Shown here in pieces: positions 47,432 through 57,043 of a DNA stretch of 64,000 nt. Under the pieces are notes generated by a model. The model saw nothing but the letters and a program-made list of their open reading frames with translations, searched no databases and had not been told where the DNA came from. This DNA comes from Sutcliffiella sp. FSL R7-0096 (GTDB taxonomy: Bacteria > Bacillota > Bacilli > Bacillales > Bacillaceae_I). The position numbers were made by a program, and so were the translations under genes. Location: positions 414,001-478,000 of the forward strand of contig NZ_CP152003.1 in NCBI RefSeq assembly GCF_038595065.1. Direction: 5' to 3'. Every line of letters starts with the position of its first letter. The first letter of the stretch is position 1.

Positions 47432-49339
47432 TTATTGTAAAGTTATCTTAGTGAGAGAGTGGTGAATAAGGTCAGTTAAGGCTTCTATTCCTTTGGGCAA
47501 TAAATGGACACCGTCTGCTACAAAATATTCTGGGTGATCAATAGCTTCGGAATGCCAATCAACCAACTTCACATTCTCATATTCTTGGGCTTTTTTATAG
47601 AATGCCTGATTTACTTTTCCTTCCCATGGGCGAGGAACACGTGTGTTAATTAAATAAATTTGAGCCTCTGAGAAAGAATTGAGTAATGTGTCGATTTGAT
47701 GTTCGGTAAAATAGCCGTTTGTTCCTAGATGAATAATGACTGCTTTTTCAGGATGATTGAAATCTGCATAGCTGGGGGCCAATTTGACCGCTTGTGAAAC
47801 TTGTCTTCCAATTTCTGCATCTATTGTGATGTTTGGAAATATTTTTTGCAAGCTGGCAGCCAAATCAATCATTACGGAATCACCAATGGCAAGTATCCCC
47901 GTATACGGTTGATGTAGAGGCTCATCATTTGTATTCATTATCTCCTTTTGTGATATTTCTTCGTCGATTTCAGGTTTATATACTTCGTCAATAACTTGAT
48001 CGGATGGATTTATTTCAGATTCCTTGATCTCCTTGTTCTCGTCGTTTTTACCTAAAGATTCTCCGTCATTAATTTTTACAGTAGCTGGGTAGGAAACCAT
48101 TGCATCCTTTTGTTCTTCATCAATAAATAGACCTGTGATCCCGATAACAAACACAAGAAAGACTAAAGGAAAGAGCCCTGTTAAAGCTTTTCTGGCAAAA
48201 GGAGAGCTTCTCCACTTTATCCTGTTGATGACAAAGTGGCTTTGAAAAAATAGTCGGAAACCATGTTGTTGGATCGGCATTTCAATGAAGCGATAAGATA
48301 GTTCCGCTAGGATGAATGTGAAAATGAGTTGGGACGCTATAAGCCAGTATTCAGGATTTCCAATTTGATAAACTGGCGTGCTCAACACCATCACTGGATA
48401 GTGCCAGAGGTAGATACCGTATGATCTTTTACCTATCCAGCGAAGGGGCTTCCAAGCGAGTAAGTGTCCTAAAAAGCTTGCTGGATGACAAATGCAAGCG
48501 ATTAGGATCATAGCATTCAAACAAATCAGGAACATGCCTCCTCTGTACAAAAGCTCCTGATATTCATCCACAAACAATAAGCAAAAAATGAAGATGGCAA
48601 GTGAAAGGATACTTATTATATCCAGTGTAAGATGATGTTTGATAGAAAGTTTGTTTGACGAAAGTCTCTTCATTGGCCAGACAAGAGCCAGCCAGCAGCC
48701 CATGAGCAATTCAAATGAACGGGTATCCGTTCCATAGTAGACACGACTGGGGTCTGCCATGGGTTCATAGAGCAGACCCATTAATATAGCAGAAAAGATT
48801 GCACCGCCAAAAACAAAAATCGCAAATTTGCTTTGCTTTTTAAATATATATAGCCCTATTGCCAACACAATCGGCCATATGAGATAAAATTGCTCTTCGA
48901 TAGCTAAAGACCATAAATTTTTCAATGGTGAAGGGGCTCCGAAACTATCAAAATAGGAAACTTCATGAAAGATAAACCACCAATTGCTTGTATAAAGTAG
49001 AGAAGAGACTGCATCTCCCCTTACTGTATGAAGAAGTTCTTTGTCAAATAACGTTACCCACACGATAATAACCATAATCATGACATATGCAGCAGGAAGG
49101 AGACGCCGCATCCGCCCGACCCAAAACTTACGCAAATTTATTGTAAACCTCTCTCCATGATCCGGTAAGATGATCGATGTGATTAAATAACCTGATAAAA
49201 CAAAAAAGATACTTACCCCGAGGAACCCACCTTTAGCCCAGCTGAAGTTAAAATGGTATGCAATGACAAATAATACCGCTAGAGCTCTAAGCCCATCCAA
49301 TCCACGGATATAACGGCGTTTTTCTACTTTTCCTCTCAT
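47432..49339 (-). CDS. oatA: Peptidoglycan O-acetyltransferase OatA-like (acyltransferase 3 + SGNH)
   Basis: OatA O-acetylates MurNAc and gives lysozyme resistance. The N-terminal ten-helix acyltransferase-3 domain shows RGLDGLRALAVLFVIAYHF and LWSLAIEEQFYLIWP. After a linker, the extracytoplasmic SGNH domain has ILAIGDSVMIDLAASL (nucleophile) and a GTNGYF block, and ends VADGVHLLPKG with catalytic Asp/His. The frame is open to 49459, but ATG 49339 with GGAGG at 49348-49352 is the proper start (about 635 residues). It is divergent from sigV. Confidence 0.9.
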   Translation of the reverse strand: MRGKVEKRRYIRGLDGLRALAVLFVIAYHFNFSWAKGGFLGVSIFFVLSGYLITSIILPDHGERFTINLRKFWVGRMRRLLPAAYVMIMVIIVWVTLFDKELLHTVRGDAVSSLLYTSNWWFIFHEVSYFDSFGAPSPLKNLWSLAIEEQFYLIWPIVLAIGLYIFKKQSKFAIFVFGGAIFSAILMGLLYEPMADPSRVYYGTDTRSFELLMGCWLALVWPMKRLSSNKLSIKHHLTLDIISILSLAIFIFCLLFVDEYQELLYRGGMFLICLNAMILIACICHPASFLGHLLAWKPLRWIGKRSYGIYLWHYPVMVLSTPVYQIGNPEYWLIASQLIFTFILAELSYRFIEMPIQQHGFRLFFQSHFVINRIKWRSSPFARKALTGLFPLVFLVFVIGITGLFIDEEQKDAMVSYPATVKINDGESLGKNDENKEIKESEINPSDQVIDEVYKPEIDEEISQKEIMNTNDEPLHQPYTGILAIGDSVMIDLAASLQKIFPNITIDAEIGRQVSQAVKLAPSYADFNHPEKAVIIHLGTNGYFTEHQIDTLLNSFSEAQIYLINTRVPRPWEGKVNQAFYKKAQEYENVKLVDWHSEAIDHPEYFVADGVHLLPKGIEALTDLIHHSLTKITLQ

Positions 49340-49421
49340 AATCTCTTCCTCCAATTTTTGTTCTGCCCTATGTTGAAAATAAATAATAGTTTGGGAGAGT
49401 AAAAAATCATTCCGATGAATA

Positions 49422-49449
49422 GACGTGGCCGCCCAATCATTTAGTTTCA
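49422..49449 (-). promoter_or_regulatory. ECF (sigma-V-type) promoter of oatA
   Basis: On the minus strand TGAAAC (49444-49449) is followed after 18 bp by CGTC (49422-49425) and TA. It has the same elements and spacing as the sigV promoter on the other strand. Confidence 0.7.
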
Positions 49450-49459
49450 AAAAAAACAA

Positions 49460-49487
49460 AAGTAAATAAATTACATTTATTTACTTT
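49460..49487. other. Inverted repeat between oatA and sigV
   Basis: AAAAGTAAATAAA pairs perfectly with TTTATTTACTTTT around a 5-nt loop in the divergent gap. It lies upstream of both ECF promoters. It could be a regulator site or a stray hairpin; the rest of the 49340-49677 gap shows only the two promoters. Confidence 0.5.
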
Positions 49488-49572
49488 TTTGAGAACAAAA
49501 ATATTTGTTCTATTCAACAATGGTTGTTTAAAAAGAGATAAAATTGGTTGGTATCATTTTTGATTGTGCGAA

Positions 49573-49602
49573 TGAAACTTTTTAAGGATGTTTCTTCGTC
49601 TA
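49573..49602 (+). promoter_or_regulatory. ECF (sigma-V-type) promoter of sigV-rsiV
   Basis: TGAAAC (49573-49578) is followed after 18 bp by CGTC (49597-49600) and TA, matching the oatA promoter and suggesting autoregulation by the sigma factor. Confidence 0.7.
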
Positions 49603-49677
49603 ACATACGAAAGATTAATCAGCATGATTTTATGCTTTCTTAAGAAGGTATTTTTGCAAAAAGGGGCCATCTAAATA

Positions 49678-50175
49678 ATGAAGAAAAAACATATGAAAAA
49701 ACTACTTGTCACCTGTATAAATGAGCACAAAGAGGATTTTTATCGGTTGGCATTCAGTTATGTGAAAAATCAAGAGGATGCATTGGATATCATCCAGGAA
49801 TCAATAAAAAAGGCCCTCATTTCGATTGAAACAGTTCAAAAAGCGGAATCGATTAAAAGTTGGCTTTATACGATCATCATTCGTACTTCCATTGATTTTT
49901 TAAGAAGACAAAAGAAAATAACTCCTATGGATGATCAAACTATTGAACTACTAAGTCTTGGAAATGAGGACGAATACAAGGACATAGATCTATCCAATGC
50001 ATTGGAGGAATTACCTGTTAAGTATAAAACCGTCATTATCCTGCGATATTTTGAAGATATGAAACTGGATCAAATAGCTGAAATCATCGGTGAAAATGTT
50101 AATACCGTGAAGACAAGGCTCTATAGGGGAATAAAGTTATTGCGCATCAGCATTACGGAGGAGGAAATAATCTGA
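49678..50175 (+). CDS. sigV: ECF RNA polymerase sigma factor, SigV-like
   Basis: This 165-residue ECF sigma factor has region 2 (FYRLAFSYVKNQEDALDIIQESIKKALISIETVQKAESIKSWLYTIIIRTSIDFLRR) and region 4 (ELPVKYKTVIILRYFEDMKLDQIAEIIGENVNTVKTRLYRGIKLL). The adjacent RsiV-like anti-sigma gene and divergent oatA identify it as the lysozyme-responsive SigV type. Its stop overlaps the rsiV start by one base (TGATG). ATG 49690 is an alternative start. Confidence 0.9.
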   Translation: MKKKHMKKLLVTCINEHKEDFYRLAFSYVKNQEDALDIIQESIKKALISIETVQKAESIKSWLYTIIIRTSIDFLRRQKKITPMDDQTIELLSLGNEDEYKDIDLSNALEELPVKYKTVIILRYFEDMKLDQIAEIIGENVNTVKTRLYRGIKLLRISITEEEII

Positions 50176-51032
50176 TGGATAAGAAATTAAGAAATTTGAA
50201 AAAAGAATATAAAGATACACCTATCCCAGATGAATTGGATTTTATCGTAAAAAAAGCCCTCAAGGAAAAAAATAAAAGAAATGGGAGCTGGATGAAGCGT
50301 ATTATTGGTGTAGGAATAGCGGTGCTGGTATTCATCACGGTGGTTAATGCGAGTCCGAGCTTTGCAAATGCCTTATCAAGGATGCCTGTGGTTGGTTCAC
50401 TCATTAAGGTGTTGACTGTTAAGGAATTTAAAGTGGACGAGGGAACAGCCAAAGTGGATATAAAAGTACCTGCCATTACGAGCATGGAAAATGAAACACT
50501 CGAATCCACCTTGAATGAAAAATACCTAGAAGAAAGTAGAAAACTATACAGTGATTTTCTATCGGAAATGAAGGAAGTAAAGGAGAATGGTGGAGGTCAT
50601 TTGGGTGTGGAAAGCGGTTATGACGTAAAAACCGACAATGAACAAATTCTTGCTGTGGGCAGATATGTTGTAAGCACGGTTAATTCATACTCAGAGTATA
50701 CCTATGATACGATCGACAAGAAAAATGAACTTTTGATCACCTTACCGAGTTTATTTAAAGATGGTGAATATATAAACCTGATAAACGAAAATCTCGAGGA
50801 ACAGATGAAGAGTCAAATGGAAAGCGACTCTGACAAGTTTTATTGGTTGGAAGGGGAAATGGGCTTTAAAACAATTGCCAAAGATCAAAGCTTTTATATT
50901 AACGATGAAAGTAAACTTGTCATCGTATTTAATAAATACGAAGTCGCACCGGGGTATATGGGTGTTTGTGAATTTACCATTCCGACGGATGTCATTGAGG
51001 ATATATTAGTAAGTAAAGAATATATTAAATAG
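50175..51032 (+). CDS. rsiV: Anti-sigma factor RsiV-like (DUF3298-type)
   Basis: This 285-residue type II membrane protein has a short cytoplasmic anti-sigma region (residues ~1-38), one hydrophobic segment (~40-60) followed by an ASPSFANA signal-peptidase-like sequence, and an extracellular domain with TVNSYSEYTYDTIDKKNELLITLPSLFKDGEY and a C-terminal FNKYEVAPGYMGVCEFTIP motif. In B. subtilis RsiV binds lysozyme and is cleaved by signal peptidase, freeing SigV. The same logic is expected here. Confidence 0.9.
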   Translation: MDKKLRNLKKEYKDTPIPDELDFIVKKALKEKNKRNGSWMKRIIGVGIAVLVFITVVNASPSFANALSRMPVVGSLIKVLTVKEFKVDEGTAKVDIKVPAITSMENETLESTLNEKYLEESRKLYSDFLSEMKEVKENGGGHLGVESGYDVKTDNEQILAVGRYVVSTVNSYSEYTYDTIDKKNELLITLPSLFKDGEYINLINENLEEQMKSQMESDSDKFYWLEGEMGFKTIAKDQSFYINDESKLVIVFNKYEVAPGYMGVCEFTIPTDVIEDILVSKEYIK

Positions 51033-51039
51033 CAGAATT

Positions 51040-51079
51040 CCAACAAAAAATCAGGGTTTGGACCCTGATTTTTTGTTGG
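51040..51079 (+). terminator. sigV-rsiV terminator
   Basis: An 18-bp perfect stem (arms 51040-51057 and 51062-51079) has a TTGG loop and an internal T-run. The remaining gap to 51396 contains a minor hairpin (TCAGC/GCTGA near 51164-51182, followed by T) and no gene. Confidence 0.9.
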
Positions 51080-51396
51080 TGTATACCAAGCACACTATTA
51101 ACTTCTGGATGTGGAACCTATTAATCCCTATACTTACCAGGGGAAAATTTAATAACCCCAATTCAGCAACTCTATAGCTGAGGCTTTTTGACTATTTGTC
51201 TATCGATAGAGCAGAAAATATGATGAAAAATCACTAATAATTATGTGTGGATTAAGGTCTATCACCTCCTTTTAACCCCGATTTACACTGCAATAGTCAC
51301 CATGCTACCATTCATATTGAAAAGTTAGACTTTTCAAAAAATAGAAAAGGAGCGGAATGTTTGATTGCCGGAATAATTTAAAGGGGGAATAGAGAC

Positions 51397-54300
51397 GTGA
51401 AGTCTAATGCTTTGAAAATAATCACATCATTAGTATTGATTTATTGTTTATGCATGACTCCAATAAGTTCGTTGGCAATGGGGTTGGATTACTTGAAAAA
51501 GGCATCAAATGATAATATGGGGATTTCTGATGCGGAAGGAATCCTAACAAATTTAACCGATGAACAAAGGTCGAAGTTTAAGGACTTATATTCATATGAA
51601 TTATCTAAATTGCGTATTTCATCGGATGTAAATCTAAACAATGAGGAAGAGTTAGATATTATCGTTCAGTTTCAAGTAGACCCAGCAGTCGTGCAAGTGG
51701 CAAAAGAGAAAGCTAAAGGTAAGTCTGCGAAAACTTTAGGGCTTAAAGAAGCGAAGGAAAAAGTTGATAAATCCCATAAAGATTTTAAAGATAAAATGAA
51801 CAAATCAAAATCATCTAGAAAAAATAAGATTTTGAAAGAATATAAAGATGCCTTTAACGGTGTATCAATGACAGTACCAGCCAAGGAGGTAATGGAGCTC
51901 ATCGAATTTCCAGAAGTTAAAGCTGTTTGGGTAGATCAAAAGCTGCAGCTGGAACTTCCTCCTGAAAAAGCAAAAGAATCCATTGCTCCCCAGATGATCG
52001 ATAGTATTCCTTTTTTGGGAGTCGACGGCCTTCATGATGAAGGAATAAATGGGGAAGGGATTAAAGTAGGAGTTCTAGATACTGGAATTGACTATCACCA
52101 CCCAGATTTAGAGGATGTTTACAAAGGTGGTTATGACTTTGTAGATAATGATGAAGACCCAATGGAGGCTACTTATGAAGAGTGGCAGGGTCTGGATCCT
52201 GACTCATGGCCAGAAACATGGAACGGGGTCCCATATTGGACATCACATGGCACACATGTTTCCGGTATCATTGCAGGACAAGGAAAAAATGACTCGATGC
52301 ATGCGATAACAGGTGTTGCGAACGGAGTAGATTTATATGCTTACCGTGTGTTGGGACCTTATGGTTCAGGGTATACAAGCTCGGTATTAAGCGGCATTGA
52401 TAAGGCGGTTCAAGATGGGATGGATATTATTAACCTATCTTTGGGAGCTGCCGTGAATGATCCTCTTTATCCAACATCCATTGCATTAAATAATGCGATG
52501 ATCGCAGGAACAGTAGCACTGGTAGCTGCAGGAAATTCTGGTCCTAATGACTATACGTTGGGCTCTCCTGGAACATCCCCATTAGCTATTACAGTAGGTG
52601 CCAGTGATGTTTCTGTCAGCATTCCAACAGCAAAAGGAAAAACGGGAGAACATTTATATAATCTTCAATTGATGGGAAAGCATTTTGATGACAACATAGT
52701 CGATTTATCTGATATATCCCTTGAGATAGTCGATGCAGGTTTAGGTTTTGCAGAGGATTTTGATGGGAAAGATTTTTCTGGTAAGTTAGCGTTGATTGAA
52801 CGGGGTTCCATCTCTTTTAATGAAAAAATTGCAAATGCAAAAAATGCAGGCGCAAGTGCAATCATTATATGGAACAATGTTGACGGAGCAATTTCCAACT
52901 ATTTAGGTGAAGGAATCGATTATCTTCCTACTTTCACGATGACGAAAAAAGAAGGGCAAAGTCTAAAAGATAATTTATCCGAAGAGAAGCAGATTACATT
53001 TAAAGATATCAGCGAGATCAAGACAGAAGGCGACAAATTAGCGGACTTCAGTTCTCGTGGACCAGCTTTAAAAACGTATGATATCAAGCCAGAAATCATC
53101 GCACCAGGAGTCAGTATCTTATCGACTGTACCGGCCTTTATTCACGACAAGGAAGATCCTTCTAATTACCAGTATGCATATGAAAGATTGTCTGGAACAT
53201 CCATGGCTACCCCATATGCCGCTGGTGTAGCTGCACTTGTCCTTCAACATAATCCTGATTACTCACCATTCGATGTGAAAACGGCATTGATGAATAGTGC
53301 AGACGATTTACGCGAAGATTATAGTGTATTTGAAGTCGGTGCCGGAAGAGTCGATCCAAAAAATGCTGTCCATTCAAGAGTGAAACTGCAAGTGATGGAC
53401 AAGACGACATCATTTGATGGTGCCAATAATGAGATTATCATCGATGATATCACAGGTGCGATTGCGTTTGGATATCATTACAAACAAAAAGATTCAGCAA
53501 TTGCAGATAGTAGAAAAATAGAATTGCAAAATGATAGTGATGAAAAGAAAGATTTTCATATAAGTGTAGAACTATTGTCTTCAGAGGTTTCAGGTGCAAA
53601 TGATGCAGAGACAAATGGAGTTGCAATTAATGTAAGTGACTCGGTATCGGTGGATGCAAACAGTAAGGTGGAATTTTCTGCAAGTATCGAAGTACCATCA
53701 GCAGCGGAGGCAGGAACATATGAAGGATATATTCATTTTACAAATACCAAAGACAATCATGAAATCTATCAAATTCCTTTCTCTATAATTGTGGCTGATA
53801 GAGGAATAAACTATTCAGTCGATCGACCGGCATTCGCCTCGGATGGTAGTAATTATCATGCTCATATGAGTGTTCCAGCTACATTTTTATATGTGGGGTT
53901 AAGAAGTCCGATGGAAACAATGGATCTAGTTGTAAAGGATGGGGATACAGGTGAATATTTAGGATATCTTGGCTATATTGATACAGATTTTTTAAATGAT
54001 CAAATAGGTATCGACTTTTTAGTTCCCTTTGTCTTTGGGGGAGGGGCATACTATCCATTCACTGGAGATGAAGAAAATCCAATAAGTGGGGAAATGGTGT
54101 TAGCACCTGATGGAGCATATCAACTAGAAATCATCGGAGTGAATGAATTTGGGGAAACGTTCAAACCATCAGACCATGTATTCATTGATAATCAAGCTCC
54201 GAAAATTACGATGGAAAAGGGTCCTGGCGTCTATGAAATAGAGTATAACAAGGATGATGAACAAGGAATCACATGGTTTAATGGAAAAATATACGATTCA

Positions 54301-55632
54301 AACGTTGATTTAATGAAAGAAAAAGGACTAAAGGAAATAAGGAATAATCTTGATGGACAGTTTAGTCCTGTTGACCAAGGGTTGAACACAGTTGTTGGCT
54401 ATGATAGTAAAGGCTGGGGATGGCCTACCCATTATTTTACTCCTGAAGCGGATGGAAGCTTTGAGTTTGGTGTAACTCCTAAAGAAGTTGCAGAGGGTCA
54501 ATACGTAGACTTTGGTTTCTATGGGTTTGATGCTGCTACCGCAGGTGATCAAGGAGGCGGTATGCATAAATATTACTTCATAGGAAAAGGCGAAAAATAT
54601 GCTACGGCTAATCTTAATAAGAACGAACTGTACTTGGGTGATGAAGTTACGGTTACATTAACGATGAATAATGTGGAAGATTTCATTGGTGGAGAATTTA
54701 AACTTAGCTACCAAAATTCTTATTATGAATTCGTTGATGCCAAAATCAACCCTGAATTGAAGAAATTCGCCGATGATAAGAATCTACGTACAAAAGTGGA
54801 AGTGGGAGAAATAGAGCATGATTTTTGGGAGCATCACATTCCACTTAGTGCATTTTTAGAAGGAGATGTAACAAGCGGGGTAGATGGTAATATGCCAATT
54901 CTGGATGTAACCTTCAAGGTCATTAACGACGAGTTTTATAATTATCTCACATCTTTTATTTTTACAGATGCTAAGTACCATAAAGCAGGAGAAAAGGAAG
55001 CTGTACAAGTCCCAGGCTTTATTACAGATAAGTTAGAAATAGTGCCTAAGCATACTGTTGTCTGGGGATATTTAGGACCTGAAGCATTCCTTCATGAACA
55101 AGGTTGGGTAAATGTTGATTTACATGATAAAGGTGTTGAAATTACAGCTATTTCACCAGATGGAGAAAAATATAAAGGTGAACTCGTAAAATCATCAAAA
55201 TCAGAATTTGAAATTCATGGTATCCCAGCTTCTGAAGAGACCTATAAAGTAGTGGTGAAAATACCAGGGCACTTTGAATCCCACACGACAGTTACGGTAG
55301 GTAAAGAAATAAATGGGGATGTATTGGGAGTAAGAGAAAGAATGTATCCCGGATTACAATTAGCTGGGGATGTCAATGGTGACCAAGTCATTGATATCAA
55401 GGATGCTTTCTTCTTGAAAAATCATTTCAATAAGACCGGAAATGGACCGATAAAAGCAGATATCAATCAAGATGGAACGATTGATGCCACTGATATGAGA
55501 TATATCGTCCAAAATTATTTGCGTGTGAATGAAATGGTAGACAGTACATCAGTACCAAAAGAAAAGCAAGGTGGCAAAACACTTGAAGATATTCTTAAGG
55601 AGTTAGGATTAGATGATTTACTAGAACAATAA
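51397..55632 (+). CDS. Cell-surface subtilase (Vpr-like S8) with PA, cohesin-like and dockerin domains
   Basis: This is a 1411-residue secreted serine protease: signal peptide (1-28), inhibitor-I9-like propeptide (~80-185), and an S8 domain with catalytic D228 (GVLDTGIDYHH), H284 (SHGTHVSG), oxyanion N380 and S602 (GTSMATPYAAG). It also has an inserted PA domain (~410-540), Fn3-like regions, a cohesin-like domain (~1065-1200, ATANLNKNELYLGDEVTVTLTMNNV...) and a type-I dockerin with two Ca-binding loops (GDVNGDQVIDIKD and ADINQDGTIDATD, ~1324-1375). GTG start with AAAGGGGG. A cohesin and dockerin in one protease could allow self-assembly. An HTH-TPR regulator follows. Confidence 0.92.
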   Translation: MKSNALKIITSLVLIYCLCMTPISSLAMGLDYLKKASNDNMGISDAEGILTNLTDEQRSKFKDLYSYELSKLRISSDVNLNNEEELDIIVQFQVDPAVVQVAKEKAKGKSAKTLGLKEAKEKVDKSHKDFKDKMNKSKSSRKNKILKEYKDAFNGVSMTVPAKEVMELIEFPEVKAVWVDQKLQLELPPEKAKESIAPQMIDSIPFLGVDGLHDEGINGEGIKVGVLDTGIDYHHPDLEDVYKGGYDFVDNDEDPMEATYEEWQGLDPDSWPETWNGVPYWTSHGTHVSGIIAGQGKNDSMHAITGVANGVDLYAYRVLGPYGSGYTSSVLSGIDKAVQDGMDIINLSLGAAVNDPLYPTSIALNNAMIAGTVALVAAGNSGPNDYTLGSPGTSPLAITVGASDVSVSIPTAKGKTGEHLYNLQLMGKHFDDNIVDLSDISLEIVDAGLGFAEDFDGKDFSGKLALIERGSISFNEKIANAKNAGASAIIIWNNVDGAISNYLGEGIDYLPTFTMTKKEGQSLKDNLSEEKQITFKDISEIKTEGDKLADFSSRGPALKTYDIKPEIIAPGVSILSTVPAFIHDKEDPSNYQYAYERLSGTSMATPYAAGVAALVLQHNPDYSPFDVKTALMNSADDLREDYSVFEVGAGRVDPKNAVHSRVKLQVMDKTTSFDGANNEIIIDDITGAIAFGYHYKQKDSAIADSRKIELQNDSDEKKDFHISVELLSSEVSGANDAETNGVAINVSDSVSVDANSKVEFSASIEVPSAAEAGTYEGYIHFTNTKDNHEIYQIPFSIIVADRGINYSVDRPAFASDGSNYHAHMSVPATFLYVGLRSPMETMDLVVKDGDTGEYLGYLGYIDTDFLNDQIGIDFLVPFVFGGGAYYPFTGDEENPISGEMVLAPDGAYQLEIIGVNEFGETFKPSDHVFIDNQAPKITMEKGPGVYEIEYNKDDEQGITWFNGKIYDSNVDLMKEKGLKEIRNNLDGQFSPVDQGLNTVVGYDSKGWGWPTHYFTPEADGSFEFGVTPKEVAEGQYVDFGFYGFDAATAGDQGGGMHKYYFIGKGEKYATANLNKNELYLGDEVTVTLTMNNVEDFIGGEFKLSYQNSYYEFVDAKINPELKKFADDKNLRTKVEVGEIEHDFWEHHIPLSAFLEGDVTSGVDGNMPILDVTFKVINDEFYNYLTSFIFTDAKYHKAGEKEAVQVPGFITDKLEIVPKHTVVWGYLGPEAFLHEQGWVNVDLHDKGVEITAISPDGEKYKGELVKSSKSEFEIHGIPASEETYKVVVKIPGHFESHTTVTVGKEINGDVLGVRERMYPGLQLAGDVNGDQVIDIKDAFFLKNHFNKTGNGPIKADINQDGTIDATDMRYIVQNYLRVNEMVDSTSVPKEKQGGKTLEDILKELGLDDLLEQ

Positions 55633-55662
55633 GTATTTTATATAAGAGATAAATCCCACTTT

Positions 55663-55692
55663 GATTTAACGTTAAAGTGGGGTTTGTTAATT
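55663..55692 (+). terminator. Protease terminator
   Basis: CCCACTTT pairs with AAAGTGGGG and is followed by TTTGTT, just after the protease stop codon. Confidence 0.75.
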
Positions 55693-55764
55693 AATTGCAA
55701 TAAATAGATTACGCAAGAAATATTTAGCAAAAACTAAAGTGGATATGAAAAGGGGGGCTTTTGG

Positions 55765-57009
55765 ATGATCGAGGGGAAAATCATTAAGTTTTATCGCGAG
55801 AAAGCGAAACTGACTCAAGGGCAACTTGGCCGGGGCATCTGTTCTGCCACTCATTTAAGTAAAATTGAACGAGGATTAACAGAGTGTTCCCCATATACAA
55901 TAAATCTTATTGCAAAGCGTTTGGGAATAAATATGGAAAAGGAAATGGAAATACATAACTCCATAAAGAAGCTTCTGGATCGTTGGCTTGAGGTGATGGT
56001 GAAAGAAGGAGTACCAGAAATGGATGTAATCAAAAAGGAGCTTGAACACACTCTATTACTAGAAATTTCTACCTATAAACATTTATACAGCTTGCATAAG
56101 GTAAGGTACGAACTTATTCAAAATAACCATGAAAAAGCCTCTGAATCAATTCAAGACATCCATAAATTAGAACCCCATTTCTCTACATATGAGAAGAATC
56201 TATTTAAACATGTAAAAGGTATGTACTTCTTATCGAGAGGCGATTATCAAAAAGCAATAGATATTCTAAAAACGATTTCACCTAATGAGTATAATAATCC
56301 GGAATATTATTATCACCTGGCAGTCGCGTATCACAATTTAAACTCTCAAATAATGTGTTATCACTACGCATACAAAGCATTGCATTATTTTAAGAACAAC
56401 AATAACATTCTTAAGATTATTGATACGGAAATGCTTTTGTTGGTCCAACTCCAATTTGATAAGCATCATGATTTTGAAGATACAGTAAAACAATATGAAG
56501 GCTTAATTGAAAACTGCAATATTTGTAATGCGAAAAGAAGGAAATCAAAGCTTTTACATAATTTAGCGTTCCAATATTTAATTAGGAACAACTATCCTAA
56601 AGCAAGTGAACTTTATAAAAAGTCATGTGATTTAAAGAATCAGAAGTCAAGCGAATACTTATTATCCTATGAAGGATACATTCGCAGCTTATTCGAAGGG
56701 GGACTATTATCAAGGTATCAATTAGAAAGCTTAACTAGTGAGGGAATAAAAAAGGCGAAGGAAATAAATCATGAACTATTTATTATCCTTTTTACTCTCT
56801 TAATGTATCTAATAAAAGATCAACAAGATGAGTATTATAACTACTTATCTACAAAAGGCCTACCATACTTTAGGGAATTTGGATTAATCTATTTGGTTCA
56901 ACGCTCAGAAAAAGAGCTTTTTAATTTTTACATTAACAATGGAGAAGCGGAAAAGGCTTTGGATATAACCAAGCATTTTTTTAAACAGAATGAGGAAGAA
57001 ACACAATAA
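55765..57009 (+). CDS. HTH regulator with TPR domain (RRNPP-like)
   Basis: This 414-residue protein has an N-terminal XRE HTH (IIKFYREKAKLTQGQLGRGICSATHLSKIERGLTECSPYTINLIAKRLGI, residues ~6-57) followed by helical TPR repeats (for example MYFLSRGDYQKAIDILKTI, YYHLAVAYHNLNS, HNLAFQYLIRNNYPKASELYKKSC). The layout is that of NprR/PlcR-type peptide-responsive regulators, which often control secreted proteases. No propeptide gene was seen next to it. It may control the protease upstream. Its 3' end nearly abuts the guaC terminator. Confidence 0.85.
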   Translation: MIEGKIIKFYREKAKLTQGQLGRGICSATHLSKIERGLTECSPYTINLIAKRLGINMEKEMEIHNSIKKLLDRWLEVMVKEGVPEMDVIKKELEHTLLLEISTYKHLYSLHKVRYELIQNNHEKASESIQDIHKLEPHFSTYEKNLFKHVKGMYFLSRGDYQKAIDILKTISPNEYNNPEYYYHLAVAYHNLNSQIMCYHYAYKALHYFKNNNNILKIIDTEMLLLVQLQFDKHHDFEDTVKQYEGLIENCNICNAKRRKSKLLHNLAFQYLIRNNYPKASELYKKSCDLKNQKSSEYLLSYEGYIRSLFEGGLLSRYQLESLTSEGIKKAKEINHELFIILFTLLMYLIKDQQDEYYNYLSTKGLPYFREFGLIYLVQRSEKELFNFYINNGEAEKALDITKHFFKQNEEETQ

Positions 57010-57037
57010 AAAACAGCATAATCAGATTATGCTGTTT
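57009..57037. terminator. guaC / regulator convergent terminator
   Basis: AAAACAGCATAATC pairs with GATTATGCTGTTT, a strong stem with A-run on one side and T-run on the other. It serves convergent genes on both strands. Confidence 0.85.
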
Positions 57038-57043
57038 CCCTGT

